NCBI GenBank assembly: GCA_030453435.1
Contig: JAKDKI010000006.1
Span: forward strand, 1 to 21,106
DNA length: 21,106 nucleotides
Source of the DNA: Kocuria sp.
GTDB taxonomy: Bacteria > Actinomycetota > Actinomycetes > Actinomycetales > Micrococcaceae
Reading direction: 5' to 3'
How positions within the stretch are numbered: position 1 is the first letter of the stretch; every line of letters begins with the position of its first letter. The notes under the pieces are model-generated. The model saw only the letters and a list, made by a program, of their open reading frames with translations, was not told the DNA's origin and did not search any database. The translations under genes and the position numbers were made by a program. Of the stretch, positions 1-7,181 are shown piece by piece.

Positions 1-230
1 GGATCCTGGCGGCCTCGCTGGTAGCCGGCCTGGGCGGCGTCGTCGCCCTGTGGCTGCTGGGCGGCTACGAGACCGGCGGATTCCCGTGGCAGAACCAGAT
101 CACCGCCTTCACGACCGTGATGGTGGGCGGCGTGGCCATGGGGTTGGTGTATCTGGTGGCCATGAAGGTATTCCGGGTTGAGGAGTTCGGCTCGCTGATC
201 GGCCCGTTGAAGGCGCGCCTGGGCCGGTAG
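1..230 (+). CDS. murJ: Lipid II flippase MurJ (MviN), C-terminal fragment
   Basis: The reading frame is open from position 3 to a TAG at 228-230 and encodes about 75 residues; the 5' part lies outside the window. Two hydrophobic segments are visible, one beginning ILAASLVAGLGGVVALWLLG and one around TVMVGGVAMGLVYLVAMKVF, followed by a short basic cytoplasmic tail ending KARLGR. This fits the last two transmembrane helices of MurJ, which flips lipid II across the membrane for peptidoglycan synthesis. The call rests mainly on context: in actinobacteria murJ lies just upstream of a pseudokinase-like gene, trxB, trxA and cwlM, as here. In mycobacteria MurJ carries a fused pseudokinase and extracellular domain; here murJ ends after the membrane part and that module is the next gene. 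The fragment alone could be another polytopic membrane protein. Confidence 0.75.
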   Translation, partial: ILAASLVAGLGGVVALWLLGGYETGGFPWQNQITAFTTVMVGGVAMGLVYLVAMKVFRVEEFGSLIGPLKARLGR

Positions 231-296
231 ACTGCCCAACAGTTTGTCGTCGCGCCCGCGAACCGTGCCGGGCGCCGTAACTCGAGGGAGTTCGCC

Positions 297-2024
297 GTGT
301 CCCAGCCCATTGCGCTCGGAACTGTACTGGGAGGCCGCTACCAGGTCACCGCGTCGCTGTTGACCAGCGCCGATGATGACCACGTGCTGCAAGGTGAGGA
401 CCAGATTCTGCGGCGCCGGGTGTCCATCCTGGTCCCTGGTGACGACCACGAGCAGCTCATGGTGGCCAACGCGCGCTCCCTGGCCTCGGGCTCGGGCAGT
501 GACCGCTTCCAGATTCTGGACCTCGGACAAACCCAGGACTCCACGTACGTGGTGACCTCTTATGCTCCCGCCGCGGACCTGCTGGACACTCTGCTCGTTG
601 CCGAGAACGAACTCGAGGACGAGTCCCTCTCGGACGATATCTTCGGTGACTCCCGTTCCAATCCGGTGTCCCCGTATGTCTACGAGGAACCGGACCCCAC
701 CCAGCCGCACCAGGCTGTGGCCGCCACGGGTTCCGAGTCCGCCTCCGATTCCGGCTCATCCACCGACACCGCCGGGCCGGGTGACGATGCCCAGGCTGCC
801 GCTCAACCCGCCGTCACCAAGTGGAGTGATGACGAATACGACGCGTACGAGAACGCCCCCGCCGCGCCCTCGATGCGCAATAAGTTGGGCCGCGCCCGCA
901 AAGTGAACCCCGAGTCGACCCGCTCCACCCTTTTCGACCGTGCAGCCGCCGGGGGTAGCGGTGCAGCAGTGGGGGCCTCCGCCGCGGCCGCGAGCAAGAT
1001 CGACCCCACCTACGACGGGGACAATCGCTACGAGAGTTTCGAAGCCAACGAGGGTAAGCCCGAGCGCCTGACCGGTTACCCGGTCATCGAGGACGAAACC
1101 CCCGGCCAGGACCGCTCAGGTGCGGCGACACCCGCGGGAGCTGCTGCGATGGATCAGGCCATCGACCGCGGTGAAGAGCCCGTCCACGAGGACTCGGACG
1201 ATGACAATGCCGACCGCCGCCATGACCGCGGGGAAGACGGCTCCGCTCATGCCGCTGGTGGGTCCGCCGCACTCGGTGCGGGTGCCGCGGGCGCAGCCGG
1301 TTCCGCCGGTGGTTCCGGCGCCGGTCATGACCCCGGTGCTACCGCCGATCCCGAGAAGCCCGGCAAGAAGCGCAACGGCCCACTGCGTGCCCTGCTCTTG
1401 CTCCTGTTGATTCTCGCCCTCCTGGCCGCAGTGGTCTTCGGCTTCCGTGCACTGGGGTCGTTGACCTCCCAGTTCGGCAGCGACGACTCCGACCCGGCAC
1501 CGCAGGGCGAGCAAACGACGTCGGCGCCCCAGGAAACCCAAGCGGCCGATGCCGAGGGCGACCAGGCCGAACCCCAGCCGCAAGCGGTGACCCGAGTGAC
1601 GTCTGATCCGAATTTCATGACCGACACGGACGCGACTCTGGACCAGGCCATCGACGGCAATCCCGCCACCTACTGGCTCAGCTACGGATTCTCCAACGCT
1701 GCCTTCGGCAATCTGACCGATTACGTGGGTCTGGCCGTGGAGCTCGAGGAGCCCGCGCCGGTATCCGAAATCACGATCGATCAGTCCAGCGGCAGCGGCG
1801 GCAACTTCAACGTCTACGTTTCCGATTCCCCCTCCATGGACGGCGCGCAGCAGGTTGGAACGGGATCGTTCACCGGGCCCCAGATCACCGTGCCGCTCAA
1901 CCAGACGGCCCAGGACGGCGAGCACCAGTACGTGCTGGTCGTTTGGGATCAGCTGCCGCAGCTCACGAACCCCATTGGCGGTTACCAGCACGGGCTGCGC
2001 ATCGGCGAAGTCTCGGTGGAGTAG
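297..2024 (+). CDS. MurJ-associated pseudokinase-like membrane protein with extracellular F5/8C-like domain
   Basis: 575 residues, starting at GTG 297 with a GAGGGAG ribosome site at 284-290. Residues about 7-105 resemble only the N-lobe of a Ser/Thr kinase: LGGRYQV at strand 1, RRVSILVP where a kinase would carry the VAxK lysine (here Leu), and YVVTSYAP where the hinge would be. No HRD or DFG motif follows, so it should not phosphorylate. Residues about 106-360 are acidic, Ala/Gly/Ser-rich and low in complexity. One transmembrane helix spans about 362-388 (LRALLLLLLILALLAAVVFG). Residues about 430-575 look like a discoidin/F5/8C or carbohydrate-binding beta-sandwich (DGNPATYWLS). In mycobacterial MurJ the same modules (pseudokinase, one helix, extracellular domain) are fused to the flippase, so this is probably the split-out equivalent. 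Role as a MurJ partner is inference. Confidence 0.75.
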   Translation: MSQPIALGTVLGGRYQVTASLLTSADDDHVLQGEDQILRRRVSILVPGDDHEQLMVANARSLASGSGSDRFQILDLGQTQDSTYVVTSYAPAADLLDTLLVAENELEDESLSDDIFGDSRSNPVSPYVYEEPDPTQPHQAVAATGSESASDSGSSTDTAGPGDDAQAAAQPAVTKWSDDEYDAYENAPAAPSMRNKLGRARKVNPESTRSTLFDRAAAGGSGAAVGASAAAASKIDPTYDGDNRYESFEANEGKPERLTGYPVIEDETPGQDRSGAATPAGAAAMDQAIDRGEEPVHEDSDDDNADRRHDRGEDGSAHAAGGSAALGAGAAGAAGSAGGSGAGHDPGATADPEKPGKKRNGPLRALLLLLLILALLAAVVFGFRALGSLTSQFGSDDSDPAPQGEQTTSAPQETQAADAEGDQAEPQPQAVTRVTSDPNFMTDTDATLDQAIDGNPATYWLSYGFSNAAFGNLTDYVGLAVELEEPAPVSEITIDQSSGSGGNFNVYVSDSPSMDGAQQVGTGSFTGPQITVPLNQTAQDGEHQYVLVVWDQLPQLTNPIGGYQHGLRIGEVSVE

Positions 2025-2111
2025 CCACCCGGAATATTCACGCCGTACCGGCACGTTCTTCCAGTAGTTTCCCGCCGCACACGCGGCAATCCTCAGAAAG
2101 GCCTACTACAC

Positions 2112-3146
2112 GTGAGCAATGATTTCGGTCCCTCCTTCGCGAACGCCGTGAAGTTGAACCTGACCCCCGCTGCGGCGCAGGAGACCGCCCCCGGCACGTC
2201 TGACGCCTCTGACGACGCCGTTCACGACGTGGTCATCGTTGGTTCCGGTCCCGCCGGCTACACCGCCGCTATTTACGCAGCTCGCGCGGATCTCAAGCCC
2301 ATTGTGATCGCTGGTTCGGTGACCGCTGGCGGCGAGCTCATGAACACCACCGATGTGGAGAACTACCCCGGGTTCATCGAGGGCATCATGGGCCCGGATC
2401 TGATGACCAACATGCAGCAGCAGGCCGAGCGCTTCGGTGCGGATATCCGCTTTGAGGACGTCACTGCCGTGGAGCTGGACGGTGAGATCAAGACCGTGAC
2501 CGTCGAGGACGGCACCGTGTTGCGCACCCGCACCGTGATCATGTCCACCGGCTCCGCGTACCGCAAGCTGGGGCTGGCCAACGAAGAGCGCCTGTCCGGC
2601 CATGGCGTCTCGTGGTGCGCCACGTGCGATGGCTTCTTCTTCAAGGAACAGAACATTGCCGTGGTCGGTGGCGGTGACTCTGCCATCGAGGAGGCCACCT
2701 TCCTGACCAAGTTCGCGTCCAAGGTGACCCTGATCCACCGCCGCGACTCGTTCCGCGCTTCGGAGATCATGCAGCAGCGCGCGTTCGACGATCCCAAGAT
2801 CGAGATTCTGTGGAACAAGCAGGTCAAGGACATTCACGGCGATGCAAAGGTGGAGTCACTGACCCTGGAGGACACCGTGACCGGTGAGACCTCCGAGCTG
2901 GACATCACCGGTTTGTTCGTGGCCATCGGCTCCGACCCGCGAGTGGACCTGGTCAAGGATCAGTTGGACCTGACCGTAGACGGCACCATTGCCGTGGACG
3001 GCCGTTCCTCCACCACGTCCATCCCCGGCGTTTTCGCAGCCGGTGACGTTGTGGACGCCACCTACCGTCAGGCGATCACCGCCGCGGGCTCAGGATGTGT
3101 TGCCGCGATCGACGTGGAGCACTACCTGGCAGCTCTCGACAGCTGA
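2112..3146 (+). CDS. trxB: Thioredoxin reductase (NADPH)
   Basis: 344 residues, a GTG start with AGAAAGG 10 bases upstream. It is an FAD flavoenzyme that transfers electrons from NADPH to thioredoxin in the cytoplasm. Visible motifs are the FAD dinucleotide fold VIVGSGPAGYTAAIYAARA from residue 41, the redox-active CATC at residues 169-172 (WCATCDGF), the NADPH fold VVGGGDSAIEEATFL, and the second FAD motif GVFAAGDVVDATYRQA near the C-terminus. An N-terminal extension of about 35 Ala/Thr-rich residues precedes the fold; homologues usually begin close to the GSGPAG motif, so the exact start is a little uncertain. Its substrate thioredoxin is encoded immediately downstream. Confidence 0.97.
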   Translation: MSNDFGPSFANAVKLNLTPAAAQETAPGTSDASDDAVHDVVIVGSGPAGYTAAIYAARADLKPIVIAGSVTAGGELMNTTDVENYPGFIEGIMGPDLMTNMQQQAERFGADIRFEDVTAVELDGEIKTVTVEDGTVLRTRTVIMSTGSAYRKLGLANEERLSGHGVSWCATCDGFFFKEQNIAVVGGGDSAIEEATFLTKFASKVTLIHRRDSFRASEIMQQRAFDDPKIEILWNKQVKDIHGDAKVESLTLEDTVTGETSELDITGLFVAIGSDPRVDLVKDQLDLTVDGTIAVDGRSSTTSIPGVFAAGDVVDATYRQAITAAGSGCVAAIDVEHYLAALDS

Positions 3147-3236
3147 TCACAGCCGACTTTGTCATAATCAATCTCAACCATTGGTGAACCGCCCGTTATG
3201 GCCGGTCAATCACCCGTTTGAAAGGAACTACTCGAC

Positions 3237-3572
3237 ATGAGTGCAGCCAAGGACGTCACCGACGCCAACTTCCAGGCCGAGGTGCTGGAGAACTCCAAGC
3301 CCACCATCGTGGACTTCTGGGCCGAATGGTGCGGCCCCTGCCGCCAGCTGGGACCCGTACTGGACGCCATTGCCGCCGAGTACGCGGACAACGTGGACGT
3401 CGTGAAGGTCAACGTGGACGACAACCCCGCCATCGCTTCCAAGTACGGCATCACCTCCATTCCCGCCGTCTACTTGTTTGCCAACGGTGAAGTGGCCAAG
3501 ACGTCGATCGGCGCCAAGCCCAAGTCCGCCCTTGAAAAGGACTTCGCGGACTACCTGACGCCGTCCGCCTGA
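3237..3572 (+). CDS. trxA: Thioredoxin
   Basis: 111 residues, ATG start with GAAAGGA at 3220-3226. The thioredoxin active site WCGPC is at residues 31-35, preceded by the buried Asp of VDFWAEW, and the conserved cis-proline is at about residue 76 (TSIPAVYLF). Length and motifs are those of a standard cytoplasmic thioredoxin, the disulfide reductant for many enzymes and the partner of the upstream reductase. The 90-base gap after trxB contains a CATAAT hexamer at 3163-3168 that could be a -10 element for separate trxA transcription, but no convincing -35 element goes with it. The gene ends 59 bases before the cwlM start. Confidence 0.97.
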   Translation: MSAAKDVTDANFQAEVLENSKPTIVDFWAEWCGPCRQLGPVLDAIAAEYADNVDVVKVNVDDNPAIASKYGITSIPAVYLFANGEVAKTSIGAKPKSALEKDFADYLTPSA

Positions 3573-3631
3573 GCGCCCAGCACACCACCGCCACCGCGCT
3601 CCACGTTTCACAACCGTCAGGGGGAAGACCA

Positions 3632-4834
3632 GTGACATCCGAGCAAAATGCGACCAATCTGCGCTTGGGAATGACCGACCGGCGCGTGGTTGGGCTGCGC
3701 GAACGACTCGTCCGTGCGTGTGAGGATTCCACTGGTTTTTCTCCGAATTCCGTCAATGACCCCTCGCACTTCGATGAGGCCCTGGACGGCGCTCTGCGTA
3801 CCTTTCAGCAGAACAAGGGCCTCATCGTGGACGGCGTGGTGGGTCCGGAAACCGAGACGGCGCTGACACAGGCCCAGTACACGCTGGGCGATCGTCCGCT
3901 GTACTTCGACCCGGAGCACCCGCTCCGCGGTGAAGACGTGGAGCGCATTCAAACAAACCTTTCCCGGTTGGGTTTCTATTACGGTCATTTGAACGGCGTG
4001 TTTTCCCAGAAAACGCACTACGCGGTGGTGGAGCTACAGGAAAACCTCGGCTTGGAGCCCAATGGTGTGGTGGACCTGGAGACCATTGCCGCCCTGGCGC
4101 GGATCAACAAGAACATCACCTCGTCCAAGGCCTATTCTCTGCGCGACTATCATCGCTTGGAACAGGCGACTAATGCTCTCAAGCAGCGGGTCATCATCCT
4201 TCTCCCATGGGCATCTTCGGGACAGGCCGTCTCACCTACAGCACCTGAGCAGTTCACCAAGGATCAGGAACGCATCACCACCGATGTAGCTCTGCGCACC
4301 TATGAGCTCCTGAACAATGTGGGGGCCCTGCCCGTTGTCGTGGGTTCGGAGAACTACACGACCAAATCGGGGGAACGGGTGCGCACGGCTGGCTCCAAGG
4401 CAGACGCGACCAACGGGCATTCAGATGCCCTGGTGGTCACACTGCACTGCGACTGGAACCAATCCCAGTCCGCCCATGGTGTCGCTACGTATTACTGGGG
4501 CAACCAGGACGGAACCGAGACCTTCTCGCCCATTGGCGAAATGGCCGCGCGGTACGTCGTCAAGGAACTTGTGTCCCGCACGGGTGCTCAGGATCTTGGT
4601 TGCCACGCCAGGCAGTGGGAACTTCTGCGCTACTCGGATGCACCCACAGTGTGGATTGATCTGGGTTATCTCTCAAGTGCCAACGAGCGGGCTCATCTTG
4701 AAGATAGCGAGCACCGGGAGCGTTTGGCGGAATCGATTCTGTGCGGGCTTCAGCGCATGTACGTGCAGTCCAACGACACCGCATCCACGGGAACCATGAG
4801 TCTCTCCGATATCGAGGCCTACTACAACAAGTAG
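3632..4834 (+). CDS. cwlM: CwlM-like peptidoglycan-binding / amidase_3-fold protein, probably catalytically inactive
   Basis: 400 residues, GTG start with an AGGGGGAAG ribosome site at 3619-3627. Two peptidoglycan-binding-1 repeats lie at about residues 10-85 (FQQNKGLIVDGVVGPETETAL) and 100-160 (LQENLGLEPNGVVDLETIAAL). An N-acetylmuramoyl-L-alanine amidase (amidase_3) domain follows from about residue 185. There is no signal peptide or membrane helix. Amidase residues are altered: the usual DPGHGG carrying the first zinc His reads LLPWASSGQ, the second His motif survives as TLHCDWN, and the usual catalytic Glu segment reads WIDLGYLS. Mycobacterial CwlM is cytoplasmic, non-catalytic, phosphorylated near its C-terminus, and activates MurA while also contacting MurJ and FhaA. 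The tail here (T383, T386, T388 in TASTGTMS) is a plausible equivalent phosphoacceptor stretch; that is inference. The neighbourhood (murJ, trxB, trxA) matches. Confidence 0.85.
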   Translation: MTSEQNATNLRLGMTDRRVVGLRERLVRACEDSTGFSPNSVNDPSHFDEALDGALRTFQQNKGLIVDGVVGPETETALTQAQYTLGDRPLYFDPEHPLRGEDVERIQTNLSRLGFYYGHLNGVFSQKTHYAVVELQENLGLEPNGVVDLETIAALARINKNITSSKAYSLRDYHRLEQATNALKQRVIILLPWASSGQAVSPTAPEQFTKDQERITTDVALRTYELLNNVGALPVVVGSENYTTKSGERVRTAGSKADATNGHSDALVVTLHCDWNQSQSAHGVATYYWGNQDGTETFSPIGEMAARYVVKELVSRTGAQDLGCHARQWELLRYSDAPTVWIDLGYLSSANERAHLEDSEHRERLAESILCGLQRMYVQSNDTASTGTMSLSDIEAYYNK

Positions 4835-4936
4835 GTCGCGCGTCGATGTCATAAACTAGCCCCGATGTTTCACGTGAAACATCGGGGCTAGTTCGTTCCC
4901 TGACGGCGCCGAGAGGGTGCCGATGAATTTGGGAAT
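4835..4936. terminator. Convergent cwlM/parB intergenic region with bidirectional terminator-like palindrome
   Basis: The two convergent genes stop here, and the gap holds a perfect 40-bp inverted repeat at 4854-4893 with no mismatch and no spacer; its left half is AACTAGCCCCGATGTTTCAC. In RNA it would fold as a strong stem with a GC-rich section (GCCCCG/CGGGGC). Only short T-runs follow: TAGTTCGTT on the + strand and TAGTTTAT on the - strand. Position and symmetry suit a shared bidirectional terminator. The central 16 bp are an exact parS site, annotated separately. Confidence 0.6.
4866..4881. promoter_or_regulatory. parS site 1 (exact), inside the convergent palindrome
   Basis: TGTTTCACGTGAAACA, identical to the conserved bacterial chromosomal parS consensus bound by the ParB helix-turn-helix domain. 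Its flanks continue the symmetry to 40 bp. It lies 55 bases beyond the parB stop codon and is the cluster member farthest from dnaA. Confidence 0.95.
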
Positions 4937-6820
4937 CTACTTCCGATCTTCCATCTTGGGGTCGAGAACGTCGATGATTCGGTTCAAGTCTTCCACCGAA
5001 GCGAACTCGATAGTCATCTTGCCCTTACGTGCCCCCAATTGAATCTTCACGCTGGTATCCAGACGGTCGGAAAAGGCGTCTGCGATGTAGTTGAGACGAT
5101 CATCGTGGCGATGAGTAGGGGTCTTGCGTTTGGTGGCATGACGCTTCAGACCATCTGACAGGGCAACAGTCTCTTCCGTGGCCCGCACGGACATCCCCTC
5201 AGCCACAATTCGCTGAGCCAGCCGCTCCATCTCTGCCGGGTCGGTCAGCCCGAGCAGGGCGCGGGCATGGCCGGAGCTCAAGACACCAGCCGCAACGCGG
5301 CGCTGCACCAACGGTGGCAGACGAAGCAAACGAAGCGTGTTGGAGATCTGCGGCCTGGAACGCCCGATGCGCTGAGACAGTTCGTCCTGGGTGGCACCGA
5401 ATTCCTCAAGGAGCTGCTGATAGGCCGCCGCTTCTTCCAATGGATTGAGCTGCGATCGGTGGAGATTCTCCAGGAGAGCATCCCGGAGGAGGTCATCGTC
5501 CGAAGTCTCTCGAATGATTGCGGGAATCGAATCCAGGCCGGCCTTTTGAACCGCACGCCAGCGCCGCTCACCCATGACCAGTTCGTACTTAGCGCCTTCA
5601 TCCTCGCGGCTTGGACGTACGACGACGGGCTGAAGGACCCCGAGTTCTTTCACCGAGAACGCGAGCTCGGCCAGTTCGTCCTCATCGAAGACCTGGCGAG
5701 GCTGTTTCCTGTTCGGGTGGATGTCCTTGACCAATACCTCGGCGAACTGTGTGCCCGGCACCATTGCGAGATCCTCGTCATTACGGTGATTGACAGCGTT
5801 AGGCGATGTTTCACGTGAAACATCGTCAGAGCCGGGTGCAGACGGAGCTGACGGCGTCTCATGACCCGAATCGTCAGCTGTTACTGCCCGATACACTCCC
5901 GACGTAGCCGTGTCATCCGTGCCCCCTGCGGCAGGGGCTCGCGTTGACTCCTTCCTGGAGCCGATCGTTGCACTATCCGCCGACAAGGTGTCCGTATCAG
6001 CATGCGTCGGACCCTGCCCGGCCTGTTGGGCAGAGGATTCCGTTTCTGTCTTGTCGTCGGTTGGAGTAGCAGGTGCACGATTCGATGTTTCACGTGAAAC
6101 ATCATCATTACGGCCCGCCTGGCTTCTGCTCGTCGACGCCCCACGCGTCGAGGAGGTCGTTTCCGGGGACTTATTCAGCTCTGAAGAGACACCCGGAGCG
6201 TCTTCGACTTCCACTTTTTCTGCGGCGTCCGAAGGCAGGAAGAACATGTCGACCGGGCGTCGAACCGAGGTGGTACTACGGAGAGCCTGAGCCATGTCCC
6301 GGCGACCTCGCGCATTACTCTTGGCCCCCTTGGCCTGTCCATTGCTGTCAGAAGATGGCTTCTCCTGGGTCGGAGACTTCTCCGGGCTTGCTCCGCCCTT
6401 TGTTTCACGTGAAACAGTGGCCGGTCCACGAGATGCGGGGCTCTTCGTAGTACTGGAAGCGGATTCACTCGCCTGAGCCGGTGACTTAGTGGAATTTGAT
6501 CGCCCACCATCCGAAGCCTGTGAAGAAGCCGCCGATTTCTTACCGGACTGGCCCTTAGTTTCGGCCTGAGCCTTCTCGGCAACCGGTGTTTTAGTGGCAG
6601 TCTTAGTCGGCTTCGTCTTCCGTGTCGCCGCGCTCGGCTTCTTCGACGCGGTCTCCTTGCTAGACGTAGAGGCCTCAGCTCTGGCTGAACTCTTAGCCGG
6701 GGTGGACTGTGCCTTGTTTGCCTCACCCTGGTTTTTGTCTGTCTCCACAGATGGGGTCGCTGGTCCGCTAGGGATGAGTGCCCCTAGACCACGTCCCAAG
6801 CCGCGCCGTTTCTCGCTCAC
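4937..6820 (-). CDS. parB: Chromosome-partitioning protein ParB with unusually long linker
   Basis: 627 residues, GTG start at 6820 with GAAAGGA at 6826-6832. ParB is a CTP-dependent DNA clamp that loads at parS and forms the origin segregation complex with ParA. Residues 5-17 (RRGLGRGLGALIP) are the conserved ParA-interacting N-terminus. The CTPase/parS-binding core starts near residue 355 and shows GERRWRA, ENLHRSQLNPLEEA, and the helix-turn-helix segment TQDELSQRIGRSRPQISNTLRLL; a C-terminal dimerisation domain follows (KMTIEFASVEDLNRIIDVLD). Between them about 330 residues are Ser/Thr/Ala/Lys-rich and low in complexity. Typical ParB proteins have about 280-380 residues in total, so the linker is exceptional. 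It contains three VSRET peptides (136-140, 241-245, 334-338), each encoded by an exact parS site in the same frame. The gene is separated from parA by 709 bp. Confidence 0.95.
   Translation of the reverse strand: MSEKRRGLGRGLGALIPSGPATPSVETDKNQGEANKAQSTPAKSSARAEASTSSKETASKKPSAATRKTKPTKTATKTPVAEKAQAETKGQSGKKSAASSQASDGGRSNSTKSPAQASESASSTTKSPASRGPATVSRETKGGASPEKSPTQEKPSSDSNGQAKGAKSNARGRRDMAQALRSTTSVRRPVDMFFLPSDAAEKVEVEDAPGVSSELNKSPETTSSTRGASTSRSQAGRNDDVSRETSNRAPATPTDDKTETESSAQQAGQGPTHADTDTLSADSATIGSRKESTRAPAAGGTDDTATSGVYRAVTADDSGHETPSAPSAPGSDDVSRETSPNAVNHRNDEDLAMVPGTQFAEVLVKDIHPNRKQPRQVFDEDELAELAFSVKELGVLQPVVVRPSREDEGAKYELVMGERRWRAVQKAGLDSIPAIIRETSDDDLLRDALLENLHRSQLNPLEEAAAYQQLLEEFGATQDELSQRIGRSRPQISNTLRLLRLPPLVQRRVAAGVLSSGHARALLGLTDPAEMERLAQRIVAEGMSVRATEETVALSDGLKRHATKRKTPTHRHDDRLNYIADAFSDRLDTSVKIQLGARKGKMTIEFASVEDLNRIIDVLDPKMEDRK
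5807..5822. promoter_or_regulatory. parS site 2 (exact), inside parB
   Basis: Exact TGTTTCACGTGAAACA; the palindrome extends to 22 bp (CGATG...CATCG). It is translated within parB as VSRET at residues 334-338, just before the CTPase core. Confidence 0.95.
6086..6101. promoter_or_regulatory. parS site 3 (exact), inside parB
   Basis: Exact TGTTTCACGTGAAACA; the palindrome extends to 20 bp. It is translated within parB as VSRET at residues 241-245, in the middle of the low-complexity linker. Confidence 0.95.
6401..6416. promoter_or_regulatory. parS site 4 (exact), inside parB
   Basis: Exact TGTTTCACGTGAAACA with no extension of symmetry into the flanks. It is translated within parB as VSRET at residues 136-140. 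Confidence 0.95.
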
Positions 6821-6825
6821 GGGGA

Positions 6826-6847
6826 TCCTTTCGTCGAGTATTCGACG
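6826..6847 (-). promoter_or_regulatory. parB ribosome-binding site with abutting leader hairpin
   Basis: On the - strand a 6-bp stem with a 4-base loop (CGTCGA AUAC UCGACG, 6832-6847) is followed directly by the GAAAGGA ribosome site (6826-6832), 5 bases from the GTG start. A hairpin touching the ribosome site could affect initiation, but the stem is short. Confidence 0.35.
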
Positions 6848-6931
6848 TTCATCTTATCCGTGAACAGCATCCACTCGCTGCTACCTCGCGTCCCGGCTGG
6901 TGTGTTGTGATGGGAAGGACACAGCCTTCTA

Positions 6932-6947
6932 TGTTTCACGTGAAACA
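6932..6947. promoter_or_regulatory. parS site 5 (exact), intergenic
   Basis: Exact TGTTTCACGTGAAACA within an 18-bp palindrome. It lies 111 bases upstream of the parB start codon and heads the first copy of the decayed 117-bp repeat. Confidence 0.95.
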
Positions 6948-7048
6948 TGCGGTGGCCTCCCTGAACTATTTACTACATCCCCGTGAGGCCTTCATACTGG
7001 CTGTCTTCTAGCGCCGTGCTGGTCCGCCTCAGAGCGTGGCACGCGCCG
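6932..7048 (+). repeat. Decayed tandem repeat, unit 1
   Basis: The unit starts with parS site 5. It shares dispersed blocks with unit 2 in the same order: the parS core, CTACATCCCCGTGAG, TTCATACT, CTTCTAG and GTGCTGGTC. Block offsets of 115-117 bases between the units support an old tandem duplication with small indels. Confidence 0.55.
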
Positions 7049-7064
7049 CGTTTCACATGAAACA
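7049..7064. promoter_or_regulatory. parS-like site 6 (two mismatches)
   Basis: CGTTTCACATGAAACA differs from the consensus at positions 1 and 9. It lies exactly 117 bases from site 5. Binding by ParB is uncertain. Confidence 0.6.
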
Positions 7065-7165
7065 TGCCGCGTCTTTGTTAAGCGATGCACTAGATCCCTG
7101 AGTTATTCATACTTTGCTGCCTTCTAGCATCATGCTGGTCAACCCCATGGCTCGGCTCGTGCCGG
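7049..7165 (+). repeat. Decayed tandem repeat, unit 2
   Basis: The unit starts with a degenerate parS. It has CTAGATCCCTGAG, TTCATACT, CTTCTAG and ATGCTGGTC matching the corresponding blocks of unit 1. A further parS-like sequence at 7166, again 117 bases on, suggests the start of a third, poorly conserved unit. Confidence 0.55.
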
Positions 7166-7181
7166 TGTTCCACGTAAGACA
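7166..7181. promoter_or_regulatory. Degenerate parS-like site 7 (three mismatches)
   Basis: TGTTCCACGTAAGACA differs at positions 5, 11 and 13. It lies exactly 117 bases from site 6. Outer symmetry is preserved as CCGGTGT...ACACCGG (7162-7185), so it looks like a decayed palindrome; it is probably weak or inactive for ParB. Confidence 0.4.

Noticed and set aside
1116..2054. 312-residue - strand open frame opposite the pseudokinase-like gene
   Set aside because: It is composed of Gly/Arg/Val-rich antisense sequence without a recognisable domain. The + strand gene has a ribosome site, a membrane helix and domain structure.
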